Positions 15,039 through 25,700 of a stretch of DNA of 56,243 bases are shown one piece after another (position 1 is the first letter of the stretch; each line of letters begins with the position of its first letter). This DNA comes from a virus. Location: positions 1-56,243 of the IMG/VR virus record IMGVR_UViG_3300009177_000011. One strand, written 5' to 3'. The notes beneath the pieces were generated by a model. The model saw nothing but the letters and a program-made list of their open reading frames with translations, made no database searches and was not told the origin of the DNA. The position numbers were made by a program, and so were the translations under genes.

Positions 15039-15836
15039 ATGCAAGATTTATCCACAAGGACCCTCGCCGACCTCAAGCAAATCGTCACTCGCAATATCGA
15101 GTCCACGATTGCGTGCGGGCAGGCGTTGAAGGAAATCAAGGACCGAGAACTCTGGAGAGAGGAAGCGGAATCCTTTCAAGCATTCTGTGTCGACAACTGG
15201 GGAGTGAGCCGTTCAAGGGCTCACCAGTTGATTGACTGCGCCACCATCATTGAGCAACTGCCGCCCGAAATGTCCACCGCGGTAGACACTGAAAGGGTCG
15301 CTCGCGAGCTGAAGAAAGCCCCAGCCGCATCACGGGTCGCCATCTTGGAGCAGGTGCAAAAGGATGGTCCAGTCACCGGTCCAGCTGTCGCCAAGGCGGT
15401 CAAAGAGATGAAGGCTCCTGAACCGCCAAAACTCTACGATCGCACCGGCTTTGAGATTCCACCGCAGTCACCCGCATGGGAGACGTGGGCACGGATGGAG
15501 GAGATTCAGACACTGCTCTCAGCGCTCAGCCGTATCAAGGGCGTCATCACCAAGGGGTGCGGCAATCCTGACCCAAAGCTTAACGACGCGATGTTTGCGG
15601 AGCTGAACGTGTCAGCCTTCATGGCTGACCTGCAAAGCACCTTCCAGATGCTCAAGGTGGCGCTCCCGTTCGCAGTGTGCCCCACCTGTCAGGGCCGCGT
15701 ACTCTCACCGTGCACGACCTGTGGTGGGCGCGGCATGATTAGCGAGTTCTACTGGAAGCATAAAGTTCCCGAAAAAACCAAGGAGATTCGAGAGAAAGCG
15801 GTAGAGGCCATGCTGGGGAAGAAAGGTAAAAAGTGA
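15039..15836 (+). CDS. HTH protein with C-terminal zinc ribbon
   Basis: 265 residues. The N-terminal 75 residues (STIACGQALKEIKDREL, then SFQAFCVDNWGVSRSRAHQL) match a helical DNA-binding module seen in phage and plasmid ParB/KorB-like regulators. The middle is Ala/Glu rich. Residues about 213-232 contain CPTCQGRV and CTTCGGRG, a DnaJ-type zinc ribbon. The palindrome at 15271 encodes STAVD right after the DNA-binding module. No ParB nuclease motif is visible, so a role in regulation or replication is only inferred. Confidence 0.6.
   Translation: MQDLSTRTLADLKQIVTRNIESTIACGQALKEIKDRELWREEAESFQAFCVDNWGVSRSRAHQLIDCATIIEQLPPEMSTAVDTERVARELKKAPAASRVAILEQVQKDGPVTGPAVAKAVKEMKAPEPPKLYDRTGFEIPPQSPAWETWARMEEIQTLLSALSRIKGVITKGCGNPDPKLNDAMFAELNVSAFMADLQSTFQMLKVALPFAVCPTCQGRVLSPCTTCGGRGMISEFYWKHKVPEKTKEIREKAVEAMLGKKGKK
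15271..15288. repeat. 18-bp palindrome copy 3
   Basis: TGTCCACCGCGGTAGACA, one mismatch from perfect. Read as STAVD. Confidence 0.9.
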
Positions 15837-16006
15837 AGCACGCACTCAAGCGTTCCAAAATGGGAGGGTACTCATACTGCTGGATGTGTGGTGAAAAGGA
15901 TGCATCTGAAAAGGAAGAGTGCCCGTATCCATGGACACCTGAAGAAGTTCAAAGATTCTTCGGTGTGGCCGATCAGCCTGAGCCGCATATGAAAGGAGAA
16001 CGATGA
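15833..16006 (+). CDS. Small zinc-finger-like protein (57 aa)
   Basis: A GTG start overlaps the preceding stop (GTGA) and the stop overlaps the helicase start (ATGA). 57 residues, with CWMCG and a later Cys (residues 16, 19, 30). The tight coupling on both sides supports a real gene. Possible helicase partner. Confidence 0.5.
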   Translation: MKHALKRSKMGGYSYCWMCGEKDASEKEECPYPWTPEEVQRFFGVADQPEPHMKGER

Positions 16007-17757
16007 TCCGTGGATACCAAAACGACTGTGTTAACGCCTTCATCTCCGAGTTCGAAAGCGGAACCCGAGCCACCCTTGGGGTGCTTGCAACCGGGTTGGG
16101 CAAGACGACCATCGCCTCGGAATTCATCCGCCGCATACAGCCATCCCGGTGTTTATTCCTCGCTCATCGAGACACGCTCATCTATCAGGCCCGCGATACC
16201 ATCGAGCGGATTGCTGGAGTTAAATGCGGGATTGAGATGGCAGACCTGAAGGCTGACTATGGCTTCTTCTCCAAGGAACAAGTGGTCGTTGGAACGGTTC
16301 AAACACAGTACTCAGGAAACTCTGGTGAAGGTCGTATGGCGTTGTTTCGTCCGACCGATTTCGAGTACTTATTTCTGGACGAGGCTCATCACTGGGTCGC
16401 TCCCTCCTATATCAAAGTGGTCCGATACTTTCAGCAAAACGAACGGCTTAAAGTCATCGGGTTCACTGCCACCCCTGACCGATCGGACGAAGAGGCCCTC
16501 GGGCAGTTGTTCCAGACCACCGCGTACGAAATGGACATTCGGTCTGGCATCACCGAGGGCTGGCTCGTGCCCGTCTATCAGCAATATGTTCCCGTGCAGG
16601 GTCTGGACTACTCACACATCACTACCACGGCTGGCGACCTCAATCTCAGTCAGTTGTCGGCGGTTTTGGAAGAGGAGGAAACGGTTCAGCGCATGATTCA
16701 GCCCACGCTGGAGGCCAGCTGGAGCCTGCCCGAGCATCGCCTCGACTTTGCGCCCGTGGAAGAGTGGAGTAACGTTATGACGAAGAAGGGCCGGCCAAAG
16801 CGAACGCTGGTGTTCTGCTCCAGCATCAAGCAGGCCCAGCGTTTCGCTGAGGTGCTCAACCGGGTGCGTTCCGGCATGGCCTGCGCCATCTGGGACAAAG
16901 TCTCCAAGGAAGAGCGGCGCACCATCCTGAAGGACTTCAAGAGCGGCGCCCTTCAGGTACTCGTCAACGTCGGTATCTGCGGCGAGGGCTTCGACAATCC
17001 GGCGGTGGAACTGCTCATCATGGGGCGCGCGACGAAGAGCCGCAGCCTTTACACGCAGTTCGGTGGACGCGGGCTTCGTCCTGCCGACAATGTGGCGAGC
17101 CTGCTCAACGATTGCAGCACAGCAGAAGAGCGGTGTCGGATGATCGCCAACTCAGAAAAGCCGGGCTGCACCATCCTTGACTTCGTGGGCAACTCCGGTC
17201 GGCACAAGCTCATCACGGCAGCTGACATTCTGGGAGGCAAGGTCAGCGCCAAAGGCATCGAGCTGGCGAAGAAGAAAATGCTCCAGACTGGCGAGCCCAT
17301 GAACGTGATGAACACTCTGGAGGAGTCGGAAGAGGAGGCTAGGAAACGAATCGAGCGAGCAAAGAGGCTGGCAGAGGAGCGGCGCATCAAGCTGGTGGCC
17401 CGGTCGCAGTTCAAGAAGATTACTGTGGACCCATTCGACGCGCTGGATCTCATGCCTCAGGCGCCTAAGTCCTTCGATTCTGACAAGAAGCTTTCCGAGA
17501 ATCAGCTGGCGCTCATGCTGCGTTTTGGTGTCGACGGAAGCCGGTATCCCTACACTCAGGCCAAGCAACTGTTCATCGAGTTGTGCAAGCGCATGAACAA
17601 GGGGCTGGCGTCACCACCTCAGTGTGAGCTGCTCAGGAAATACGGATATGACCCCACCAACATGCCTCGCAAGGAGGCAAAACGATTGATTGATAACCTT
17701 CGCAACAACGGATGGAAGAAACCATCCACAGTACCAGATACCACAGGATTACTATGA
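16003..17757 (+). CDS. DEAH-box superfamily 2 helicase
   Basis: 584 residues. Walker A ATGLGKTT (29-36), DEAH (126-129), TATPDR (about 155-160) and the motif VI region QFGGRGLRP (about 352-360) are all present. This places it among ResIII/UvrB-like SF2 helicases. Phage members often serve as replicative or recombination helicases. The C-terminal ~150 residues are charged, with a helical segment (EEARKRIERAKRLAEERR). It precedes the primase genes and, with them, forms the replication part of the early block. Confidence 0.9.
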   Translation: MIRGYQNDCVNAFISEFESGTRATLGVLATGLGKTTIASEFIRRIQPSRCLFLAHRDTLIYQARDTIERIAGVKCGIEMADLKADYGFFSKEQVVVGTVQTQYSGNSGEGRMALFRPTDFEYLFLDEAHHWVAPSYIKVVRYFQQNERLKVIGFTATPDRSDEEALGQLFQTTAYEMDIRSGITEGWLVPVYQQYVPVQGLDYSHITTTAGDLNLSQLSAVLEEEETVQRMIQPTLEASWSLPEHRLDFAPVEEWSNVMTKKGRPKRTLVFCSSIKQAQRFAEVLNRVRSGMACAIWDKVSKEERRTILKDFKSGALQVLVNVGICGEGFDNPAVELLIMGRATKSRSLYTQFGGRGLRPADNVASLLNDCSTAEERCRMIANSEKPGCTILDFVGNSGRHKLITAADILGGKVSAKGIELAKKKMLQTGEPMNVMNTLEESEEEARKRIERAKRLAEERRIKLVARSQFKKITVDPFDALDLMPQAPKSFDSDKKLSENQLALMLRFGVDGSRYPYTQAKQLFIELCKRMNKGLASPPQCELLRKYGYDPTNMPRKEAKRLIDNLRNNGWKKPSTVPDTTGLL

Positions 17758-18011
17758 ACCACGCAGACAAAATGTTTCACAAATTCTTGGAGGAGTACTC
17801 CAAGGTGCACGGCCCTCCCACCCTGATGGATTCCTTAATGATGGAACAGGCCTTCATGAACGGAATTGTGGCAGGCACTGCTCCCATGGCTAGCAAAGAA
17901 ATCTCCGACGCAATGAAGATCGTCGCCACCACCCACCTTAGAAAAAACGCCGAAGAGGTGTGCAACAAACGCATGTGCCAAGCCTCAGGAGGACGTCCCG
18001 ATGGAAACTGA
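17754..18011 (+). CDS. Hypothetical protein
   Basis: 85 residues, coupled to the helicase by ATGA. Methionine-rich helices (MDSLMMEQAFMNGIV). Overlaps the next gene by 11 bp. Unknown function. Confidence 0.55.
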   Translation: MNHADKMFHKFLEEYSKVHGPPTLMDSLMMEQAFMNGIVAGTAPMASKEISDAMKIVATTHLRKNAEEVCNKRMCQASGGRPDGN

Positions 18012-18396
18012 ACCACGCCCGGAAGACTTTGAAAACATCGTGCTACCACCCAAGAAGCCACGCGCGAAACCAAAGCGCCTGGACTCCAAGGAGGCGATTA
18101 TTGCGAGGATCGACAAGTTCACCGACAAAGCGAAGCGGCAGCGGGCGACCGCTGAAGGCCTGATCGCGGCGGCAAAGAACTTGCGTGCCCTATCAGCCAA
18201 GGAGCCGCTGGGCAGCGAAGAGTGCAATACGCTTAGCCGGCTCGCTGACAAGAAGGAGGAGAGGGCGGCGGCCTGGGGTAAGAAAGCGGGACGCATTGAA
18301 GAACGCGTGTTGGCACCACTCAAGAACCGCCTCGCCGAGTTTCAAACCGAAGTCATCCCCGGGTTCCTTCCGGACAACAGCGTGGAGGGTGTATGA
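18001..18396 (+). CDS. Hypothetical helical protein
   Basis: 131 residues. CAGGAGGAC gives a strong ribosome site. An N-terminal Pro/Lys-rich segment is followed by long charged helices, possibly a coiled coil. Coupled to the primase by ATGA. Confidence 0.6.
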   Translation: METEPRPEDFENIVLPPKKPRAKPKRLDSKEAIIARIDKFTDKAKRQRATAEGLIAAAKNLRALSAKEPLGSEECNTLSRLADKKEERAAAWGKKAGRIEERVLAPLKNRLAEFQTEVIPGFLPDNSVEGV

Positions 18397-18893
18397 CGAT
18401 GATGGCACGCGTTACACGCGGCAATCGCTGCCCCATTTGCAACGGAGACACGTGGTGCTTGATTGGGCGTTCTATCATCCTATGTATGCGGACGGTATCC
18501 CAGCGCACCAAGACTCTGAAGGGTGGCGAGGTGGCCTATATGCACCCGCATCCCGACCCGGATAAGCGGGCCATTTTTGAGCCACGGCCGGCCAGGAAGA
18601 CTCCTCAGGTCAACGTAAAGCGCGTGCTTAACGACTGGTATCGAGCCTACGGGAATCCAGGACTCGATAATCTGGCCAAGAGACTTGGGGTTACGTTGCG
18701 CTCTCTGGAGGAGTTGGAGTTCCAGTATGCGGGCAGCTATCACAACACGTGGGGCATCCCCATGAAAGATGGATACGGAAATTACATTGGCATTCGGATG
18801 CGAAACCTCGTCGGTAACAAGTGGGCAATCACTGGCTCAGGCGGGGATATTCATACCCAAGCTGCACGCGATGCGCCGCATGTTTATTGTTGA
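18393..18893 (+). pseudogene. TOPRIM primase, N-terminal part (frameshifted)
   Basis: The first ~150 residues contain a zinc-finger-like CPICNGDTWCLI...C, then a region ending GYGNYIGIRMRNLVG. This resembles phage DnaG-type primase N-terminal and linker regions. Around 18843-18846 (GGGG) the reading frame is lost: this frame runs only to 18893, while the TOPRIM half continues in the +1 frame. Together 18393-19206 would encode one primase of about 270 residues. An indel in the sequence, a real mutation or programmed +1 frameshifting are all possible. Confidence 0.65.
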
Positions 18894-19206
18894 AGGGCCG
18901 ACTGATACCGCCGCTGGGCTGACGATTGGCCTCTACACGATCGGCCGTCCCAGTTGCTCTGGTGGCGTGACGCACATCGTTGACCACGTGAAACGGAACA
19001 ACATCCAAGAAGTGGTGCTGGTGTCCGACAACGACGACCCTGGCATTCGGGGAGCGAAGGATCTCCAGCAGTGGCTCAAGGTGCCGAGCTGCATCCTTCT
19101 GCTGCCCTGCAAAGACCTGAGAGAATTTATCAAGTTCGGTGACAAGTCCACCATCGACTCGATGATCGAACAACTGGTGTGGACTCAACCAAAGGAAGTA
19201 AAATGA
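18845..19206 (+). pseudogene. TOPRIM primase, C-terminal part (frameshifted)
   Basis: In the +1 frame the protein continues GIFIPKLHAMRRMFIVEGPTD. The FIVEGPTD Glu and LVSDNDD acidic residues are the TOPRIM catalytic pattern, with RPSCSGG between them as in phage primases. An ATG at 18769 in this frame has no ribosome site, so independent translation is unlikely. The stop overlaps the NADAR gene start by ATGA. Confidence 0.65.
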
Positions 19207-19688
19207 CGACAGAAAACAGACTGGCACTGGACACCGAGCGAGAGGTGTTCTTTTACGAACATGAACACTATTACCTCTCCAACTTTTCAGCGTTCAATCT
19301 GAAGTGGAGAGGGTGCGTGTTCCCAACCTCTGAGCACGCTTATCATTGGGAAAAGTTCCCGCATTTGCCAGTGCAGGACGATATCTTGACAGCTCCGTCT
19401 GCTCATGAAGCTCTCCAAATAGCCCGGAGGTACAAAACTGTCGTAAGGGAGGATTGGGATACGGTGAAGCGGGAAATAATGAAGGATATTCTGAGGGAGA
19501 AAGCGCGGCAGCACCCTTACGTGTTCAAGAAATTGCAACAAACCGGCAAACGCCTCCTCATCGAGAACTCCTGGAGGGACTCATTCTGGGGATGGGGACC
19601 AGACCGGCAGGGACTTAACCTTATGGGTAATTTATGGATGGAGATTCGTGAAGAACTGTTCCCCGCGAGAAAGGAACCGATATGCTGA
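19203..19688 (+). CDS. NADAR family protein (YbiA-like)
   Basis: 161 residues with an ACCAAAGGAAG leader. The start FFYEHEHYYLSNFSAF, then FPTSEHAYHWEKF, and the end LLIENSWRDSFWGWGPDRQG are signature stretches of the NADAR/YbiA fold. Family members cleave N-glycosidic bonds of riboflavin intermediates or remove ADP-ribose from guanosine in DNA. In a phage, countering ADP-ribosylation-based defence or altering NAD metabolism is plausible. A macro-like protein lies at 52307. Confidence 0.85.
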   Translation: MTTENRLALDTEREVFFYEHEHYYLSNFSAFNLKWRGCVFPTSEHAYHWEKFPHLPVQDDILTAPSAHEALQIARRYKTVVREDWDTVKREIMKDILREKARQHPYVFKKLQQTGKRLLIENSWRDSFWGWGPDRQGLNLMGNLWMEIREELFPARKEPIC

Positions 19689-19774
19689 GAGTGGTCGACT
19701 ACGTACCACTCTTGATCCTTATCACGGTAGCCATCGGGCTGTTTCTGGACTGGCTACTTCGTCGGAGAAGATGA
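19682..19774 (+). CDS. Tentative single-span membrane peptide (30 aa)
   Basis: Begins seven bases before the NADAR stop. It encodes one membrane helix (YVPLLILITVAIGLFLDWLL) and ends RRRR. Its end overlaps the end of the convergent giant gene by 21 bp. It could be a small membrane effector; weak support because of length. Confidence 0.35.
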   Translation: MLRVVDYVPLLILITVAIGLFLDWLLRRRR

Positions 19775-22700
19775 CTTCTCCAAGTCATCCAGCAGCATGT
19801 TCTCAAAGTTGCTGAAGGTTTTCTGCCGCTCCAAACGGGCACGCGAGTACAAATCCAGCTCGTGATCCGAAAGGTCCGACAGAAAGAACTTCTCAACGGC
19901 TTTACTGCCCGTGAAAGCTCGTCCGTTCCACAGCTTCATGGCCTTGTAAATCTCATTATCCGTTCGACTCTCGCGCAACTTCTCCAGTGCCGCGTCGAAC
20001 GACTTCTTATCGCCGGTGGCGGCAGCGTGGCGCAGATCAGTGTAACCCAGTTCATCGGTCTGCACCTGCTGCCATCCGGCGCTTCTATCCAACCCGTTCG
20101 CCTTCACAAACCGGTCCGCCTTCTTGTAAATCTCCGACGAGGCGGTGGGTGCGGGCTCAGTCTTGATACCCACCGAGGCCATCGCCTGACGTTGAATGCT
20201 TCCCGGAGGAGGCGGTTCAGCCAATCCCACACGAGCTGCTCCCGCCTGCGCCAACTTGCTCAATGAAATCGGAACTGGAAGCAGGGATTTGCCCACTTCC
20301 TTTGCCAGTCCCGCTGTGCTGGTGATTTTCCTGTGACTCGGGGTTTCTCCTGTGGCCAGCACCATCGCGGCCTTGCCGTAAGGGCCGAGCTTATTCTCCC
20401 CAATCTGATGCAGCGCGTCGTACACGGTAGGCTTATTGCCCGCCAGACGGATGATGTCGTGGGTGATCTCGTTAAACAGCGACAATGGACTCAGGAAGAA
20501 GCCCTCACCCTTGCCGGTGACGTCGGGAATCCACGCATCCCATTTGTGACCCTCCTCTTCGTTCTTCCACGTGGGCTGACGCCGGGTGATGAGGTTGAGA
20601 ACCTGAGTCAACACAAACATGGAAGCCAACCCTCGCGCAATGCCTCGGCCAGCGGTGCCCAAGAGCGGCACATCCCGTCGCCCTGCCACGTACGATAGCC
20701 CACTCAGTCGGCCGGGCAGCGCCGTCTCCTTCTTGATGAGTCCTTCGACCCACTGGGGAGCGAGTCCGAACATGCGGAAGATGTCCTGAAAAGTCTGGTT
20801 CTTGATCCAGCCCTGCCGGCCAATGCTGCCCATGTAATTGTTCGTATCCCGCGAGATGTCGCTGATCAGCTTGCGGTAGTCCGTCTTGGGATTGTCTTTG
20901 CTCAGACGCTCAAACTCCTTCACCGCCGTTTCCAGCATCAGTCCGCGCGTCATTTTATCGAATAACCAACGGTTGTACTTCCCAATGATACCCATGCCTT
21001 CGACCTTGTAGATCGCGTCGGCAATCCGGCCCACATTGAGCCCGCGGTGGATGAACAGGTTCGCCACCTGACGCCGGGTAATTGTGGTAGTGCCTTTGGG
21101 CAGCTGCACGGTGATGGGCTCATTGGCCCAGTTGGCATCATCCTGGCTGACAAGTCCCTTCCTCACCGCCTCCGTCACATCTTCCGGTCGATACTCGAGA
21201 ATACTCAGGCCACCTTTGTAACCGCCTTTTCCAATACCATTGATCGACCAGTCGTAGGCCTTCAGCCTGCCCAAGTGGAACGTGTCGAGGAACAGGATGG
21301 TGTGCTTCAGCTTCTGACTGAACTGCATTGCGCGGCGGGTGACCGGGGTTGAGCGAATAATGCTGTCTCCCACCAGGGATTTGATGATGTCGACCGAGCC
21401 CTTGTGAACGGCCATGTAGCGGTTGCCGAAGTCCACCAACTCATAATCTGGTCCCGGTGTACCGTAGCTGCCATCAGGACGGTGCACCGGATTAGTCACC
21501 ATCGGTTTGCCAGTGTGAGCATCGCGCAAGGTGGTCAGTCCCTTCTCCCAGAGCCGAGCCTCAATCTGCCGCATTCCCTGACGCACGCGATGCGCCACGA
21601 GCGCGGCTCCATCCAGATTGAACGGGATGTAGTTGCCGGCCGCGATGGCTTCGTAATAATTACCAAAGGTCGCGGGCTTGCGGAAGTTCTTGCCGAGGAT
21701 CTTCGGCCCTTCCAGAAAGTGCACGCGGTCGCCATCAAACCACTCTTCATCGTACCGGCCCGGCAGGTAGTTCTCGGTGCGTTTGACCCGCATTCCCATG
21801 TCCCGCTCCTGACGGTGCTGCTGCTCCAGCTCCATCACCATCTTCGCCGCGGTGTCCTGAAGGTCCGGCTCATTCCAATGGTCGCGGGCATACTCCAGCT
21901 GGGCTCGCATCTTCTTCACCGCGCCCAACCGGGCCCGAGCGGCGCGGCGCTCGAGCATTCCATCCATGCCGCCGCCTTTGGAGGATAGAATGTTCTGGGA
22001 TTTTTGCTCGGCCTGATCGAGGTAATTGCTGAACTTGTCGAGATTATCGAAAGCCTTCTTGTTGAATTTCACCGTGCCGGTGCGCCAGTCAATCTCACCA
22101 TCGTCCACCATCTGCAGCACGGTTTCACGCTTGAGCTTGGCCAGCATCTGACCGCCACGAGCTTTGTCGATGGGGTCAGCCGAGGAGAACAGTCCCTGGA
22201 TGTTCCTCCAGATAGGGTCGGCTTCCATCTTGGCCATCAAATCCGGCTTGAGTGCTTCTGGCACTGGGTAGTCCACCGTGTACGCACCCGCTTGCACAAC
22301 CGTAGGCGCAGCCTTGAGCACCTCAGGATTACCGTTGGGCATCGACTTGTCGGCCGACGCGAGACGAATGGCACGGTCCACCTGATCACCAGCGATGGCA
22401 AACTTGTTGTCAGCAGCATCGCGACTGGCGGCCAGTTCCTGCTCAGATGCTTTGCGTTTGGCGTACGCTGTGATAACCCCAATCGCTTTGGCAGTATCTT
22501 CTTGAACTTCTTCCACCCGGCGCAGCATTGCGGGGCCCTGGTTCTTCCAAAAGTCCAACTGACCCTTATTGCCTTCACCCTTCGCGATCACCTTCTTCTC
22601 AGCGGCGAGAGATTCACCCGCCTCTTTCTCTGGTGGAGGCTCAGCTTCCATCTCGCGCGGCTTGAACATCTCGATCTGCGGATCATCCTCAAACTCCTGG

Positions 22701-25700
22701 GGAAAGTCCGGCTGCGCTTCCTGAATGGAGCGCGTCTTGGTCACCGAGTACTTCTGCTCGGGCACCTGACGGCTGGCCAGCTGGCGATAAATCGTGGGCG
22801 ACAGAGGCGCGGGATGCTCCCGGTTGAGTCTCGGCGTGAGATAACGCCCTTCACCCGGCAGCTTCTCGGGCGAGCGCACTGGCACACCTTCCGACTGGGG
22901 AGCCTGACGCGGACGTTGAACCTCAAAACCTTCGCCACGGGCCACCACTTCCGGCGGTGGCGGCGGCGAAGCGGTGGGAGCCTTCGAGCGCAGTGTGCTC
23001 AGGTCGCGGGCACCGGAGCGCTTTTGCCGTTCGAACTCGGCGAGCGAGCGCTTGATGGCTGCTTGAGTTTCTGGATCTCCTTCAACAGATGTGGGACGGC
23101 TTTGGTCCAGCGTCCGTTTGACGAAGTCGCTCCGGGTTTCGGATTGGTTGATGTTTTCATACAGTCGGTCCAGCACGTTGGAGAGCGCCTGATCTGGGGT
23201 CATGCCCCGGTTCTGGCGCTGCTCGATGTTCATCAGCTTCTCGAGTCCCGAGATCATCTGACGATTGGCGGTGACCCCGGACTTGAGCAACTTACGCTCA
23301 AACATCGTGCGGTCACTGGGGATGTTATCGCCAAAGAAATCGTGGAATGCCTTCAGCTCAGACTCTTCCGGTCGGGGCAAGTGGGAGGCGCGTTCCTTCG
23401 GGTACTGGAACTTCGTCTCGGACGTCGACATGGGTATACCTTCAAAGCGTCCGGTGCCCTGTTCGCGCATGCCGGTGGCTACTTCGTCCATGAAACGCTC
23501 GTAGAAATCACCGAGGTTGGCGAACTTCTGGTGGAAATTCTGAACCGGTTCCCGCAAGAGGATGCTGGCGATCGGCTGGTAATTTGGAAGCAGCTCATCA
23601 AGCGGACGATTGGGGCGGGTCTTGCCTTCCAGCGCAGGGTCCACCATGCGGGCCTTCCCGTCCCCGGCATAGGTCGACACCAGATGCACGGTCCCATCGT
23701 GTTTGCTGACCATTGCGGTCAACCTGCGGGTCACGGACACAGGCTTGTCCGAACCTTCGACGCGAGCGTCGGCCGTCAGGATGTCGGCCAGTTCGGTGGC
23801 ACTCTTGGCTTCACTGGGTGTGATGGCTCGTACCGGCAGAGACTGATAACGTTGCTCAGTTTCCACCTGGCGAGGAGAAATCTTCAGTTCAGGCAGTGTC
23901 TCGACTGCACCCATTTCCGTTGCTGACGTGGGCTGCACATCTTCACCGCCTGGAACGCCTCGCTTGGTGACAGCTCCAAACATCTCCGGCTGCTCACCGG
24001 CCTTCTCTTTCTTTCGAAGCATGGCCGGACCTTCACTGGAAGATCTCTCTACCGCGGCGTACGGACTAAAACCCTTGATGATTTTGTGCCCCTTGGGAAG
24101 CAGTCCATGAGTCCACACTCCCTGTGCGTTTATGGTGCCAATAGAGTCCACCAATTTTCCGCCGTATTTTTCAACCAATGCAGGGCCACCAGCGCTCACA
24201 TCATACTGCTTGCCTGAGTAGGCCGCGCGGTAGATGGAGCCATCAGGACGTCGCACGAGCACTACTCGTTCACCAGGAGCTGTTGGAGGAAGCTGAGATT
24301 CCAGATCATCTTTTGGCTTCTCCTCTCCCGCAGAATTTTCATCTTGCCTCAACATGAACGGTTGGTTAGCAACCTCCACGCCAGAGCTGACCGCATCCCG
24401 CGCGGCGGAGATGTTGTCGCGCACTTTGTCGAGGATGGACTTCTGGTGAGCGCTCAACTCGGAGTCGCGTAGGCCGCGGATTTTGCCCACAATGTGGGAG
24501 AGATAGTCCAAAGCCTGGGCAGTCCATCGTTCATGCAGGGCCATGCCCACAAAATCACTGCGGTCCATTCCCATCGCGCGTTCGACACGATTGCGAATGG
24601 CTTCGAAGCCAAGCTGAGCGGGCGAGAATTGTGAGGCATCACGTCCCTTAAGATACTGACGCTTGAGCGCGAACTGTTCGAAGGATGACAAGCTGTTCCA
24701 GAACGGCGCGGCGTCCTCAGGGTCAGTCTTGAGGTGAATATCCTCGTGTTCGAATGCGGACTTCACGGCCGATTGCTTCTCCTCCGGCGAGAGATCCTTC
24801 AGATCATTTTCCACCCACTTGGCGAATTGTTGAGGGTCCACCTCAATCTGTCCCGTGTCGTGGTTGGCCTTCATCACTTGGCCATCTTCAAGCGAAGCGA
24901 GCACTCCGCGATCCTCACTCATGTGAGGATCGAGCAGCCCCTGATGCTCTTTGCTCAGTGGAACTTCGGCTTCTTCCGGGCTGGGAGGCGTGAAAATTCT
25001 TCCGCCACCTTCCGCGGGGGACACTTCCGCTTCGACATTGATGGGTTGTGAGCGCACATCGCCATGAACCGGCGTTGCTTCGGCGTTTTTGCTGGCACTG
25101 GATTTACCCTCCGTAATGGAGTGGGCGAGCATGGCACCCATTCCAAGGTTGGCAGTGAGCGCTGTCCATGCCCGCGCTTTCTCTTCCGGAGTCTTGGCGC
25201 GGTCGAGAGCCTGAATGGATTCAGGCACGCCGGCCGCCATCTGCATTCCAAAGTAACCCTTCACCGGGGCAGTTTCTCCAAAGGGGAGAAGAGCTACATT
25301 GCCGGGGGTTGTGAAGCCTTCCATTACACCCGCAAGTCCTTCACCAACACCAGCCACCGCGCGTTCTGCTGGGGTGGCTGCGTCCATCTCCTGCTGCGTC
25401 AGCTTGGGCAGCTGCAGCATGGGTTTGTTTGGCTCAATCGGCGCCCCATTGTACCCAGCGAATCCCTTACCATATTGATCAGGTGCAGGGATAACATCCC
25501 CCGCCGTGGCCTGCTTCAGGTTGGTGAAGATCTTGGCCGCCACCGGTTCGACGACATTTTCCTGAATGGTGTTGAGGGCCTTGGAGACATAGGGAATCGG
25601 ACCTGCTTCACGAACGATGTCGTAATCAGGATTGAGACTGGCGGGAATGCCCAACTCGGAATAGTTCTCAGGAATGGCTCCCTTAGTGAGAGCGAGACGG

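Noticed and set aside
15048-15056. Perfect DnaA-box-like TTATCCACA
   Set aside because: Single copy inside a coding start, with no cluster of boxes nearby; not enough for an origin.
22004-23926. Long plus-strand open frame (640 aa) opposite the giant gene
   Set aside because: It mirrors the codon bias of the minus-strand gene and has no ribosome site or recognisable protein features.
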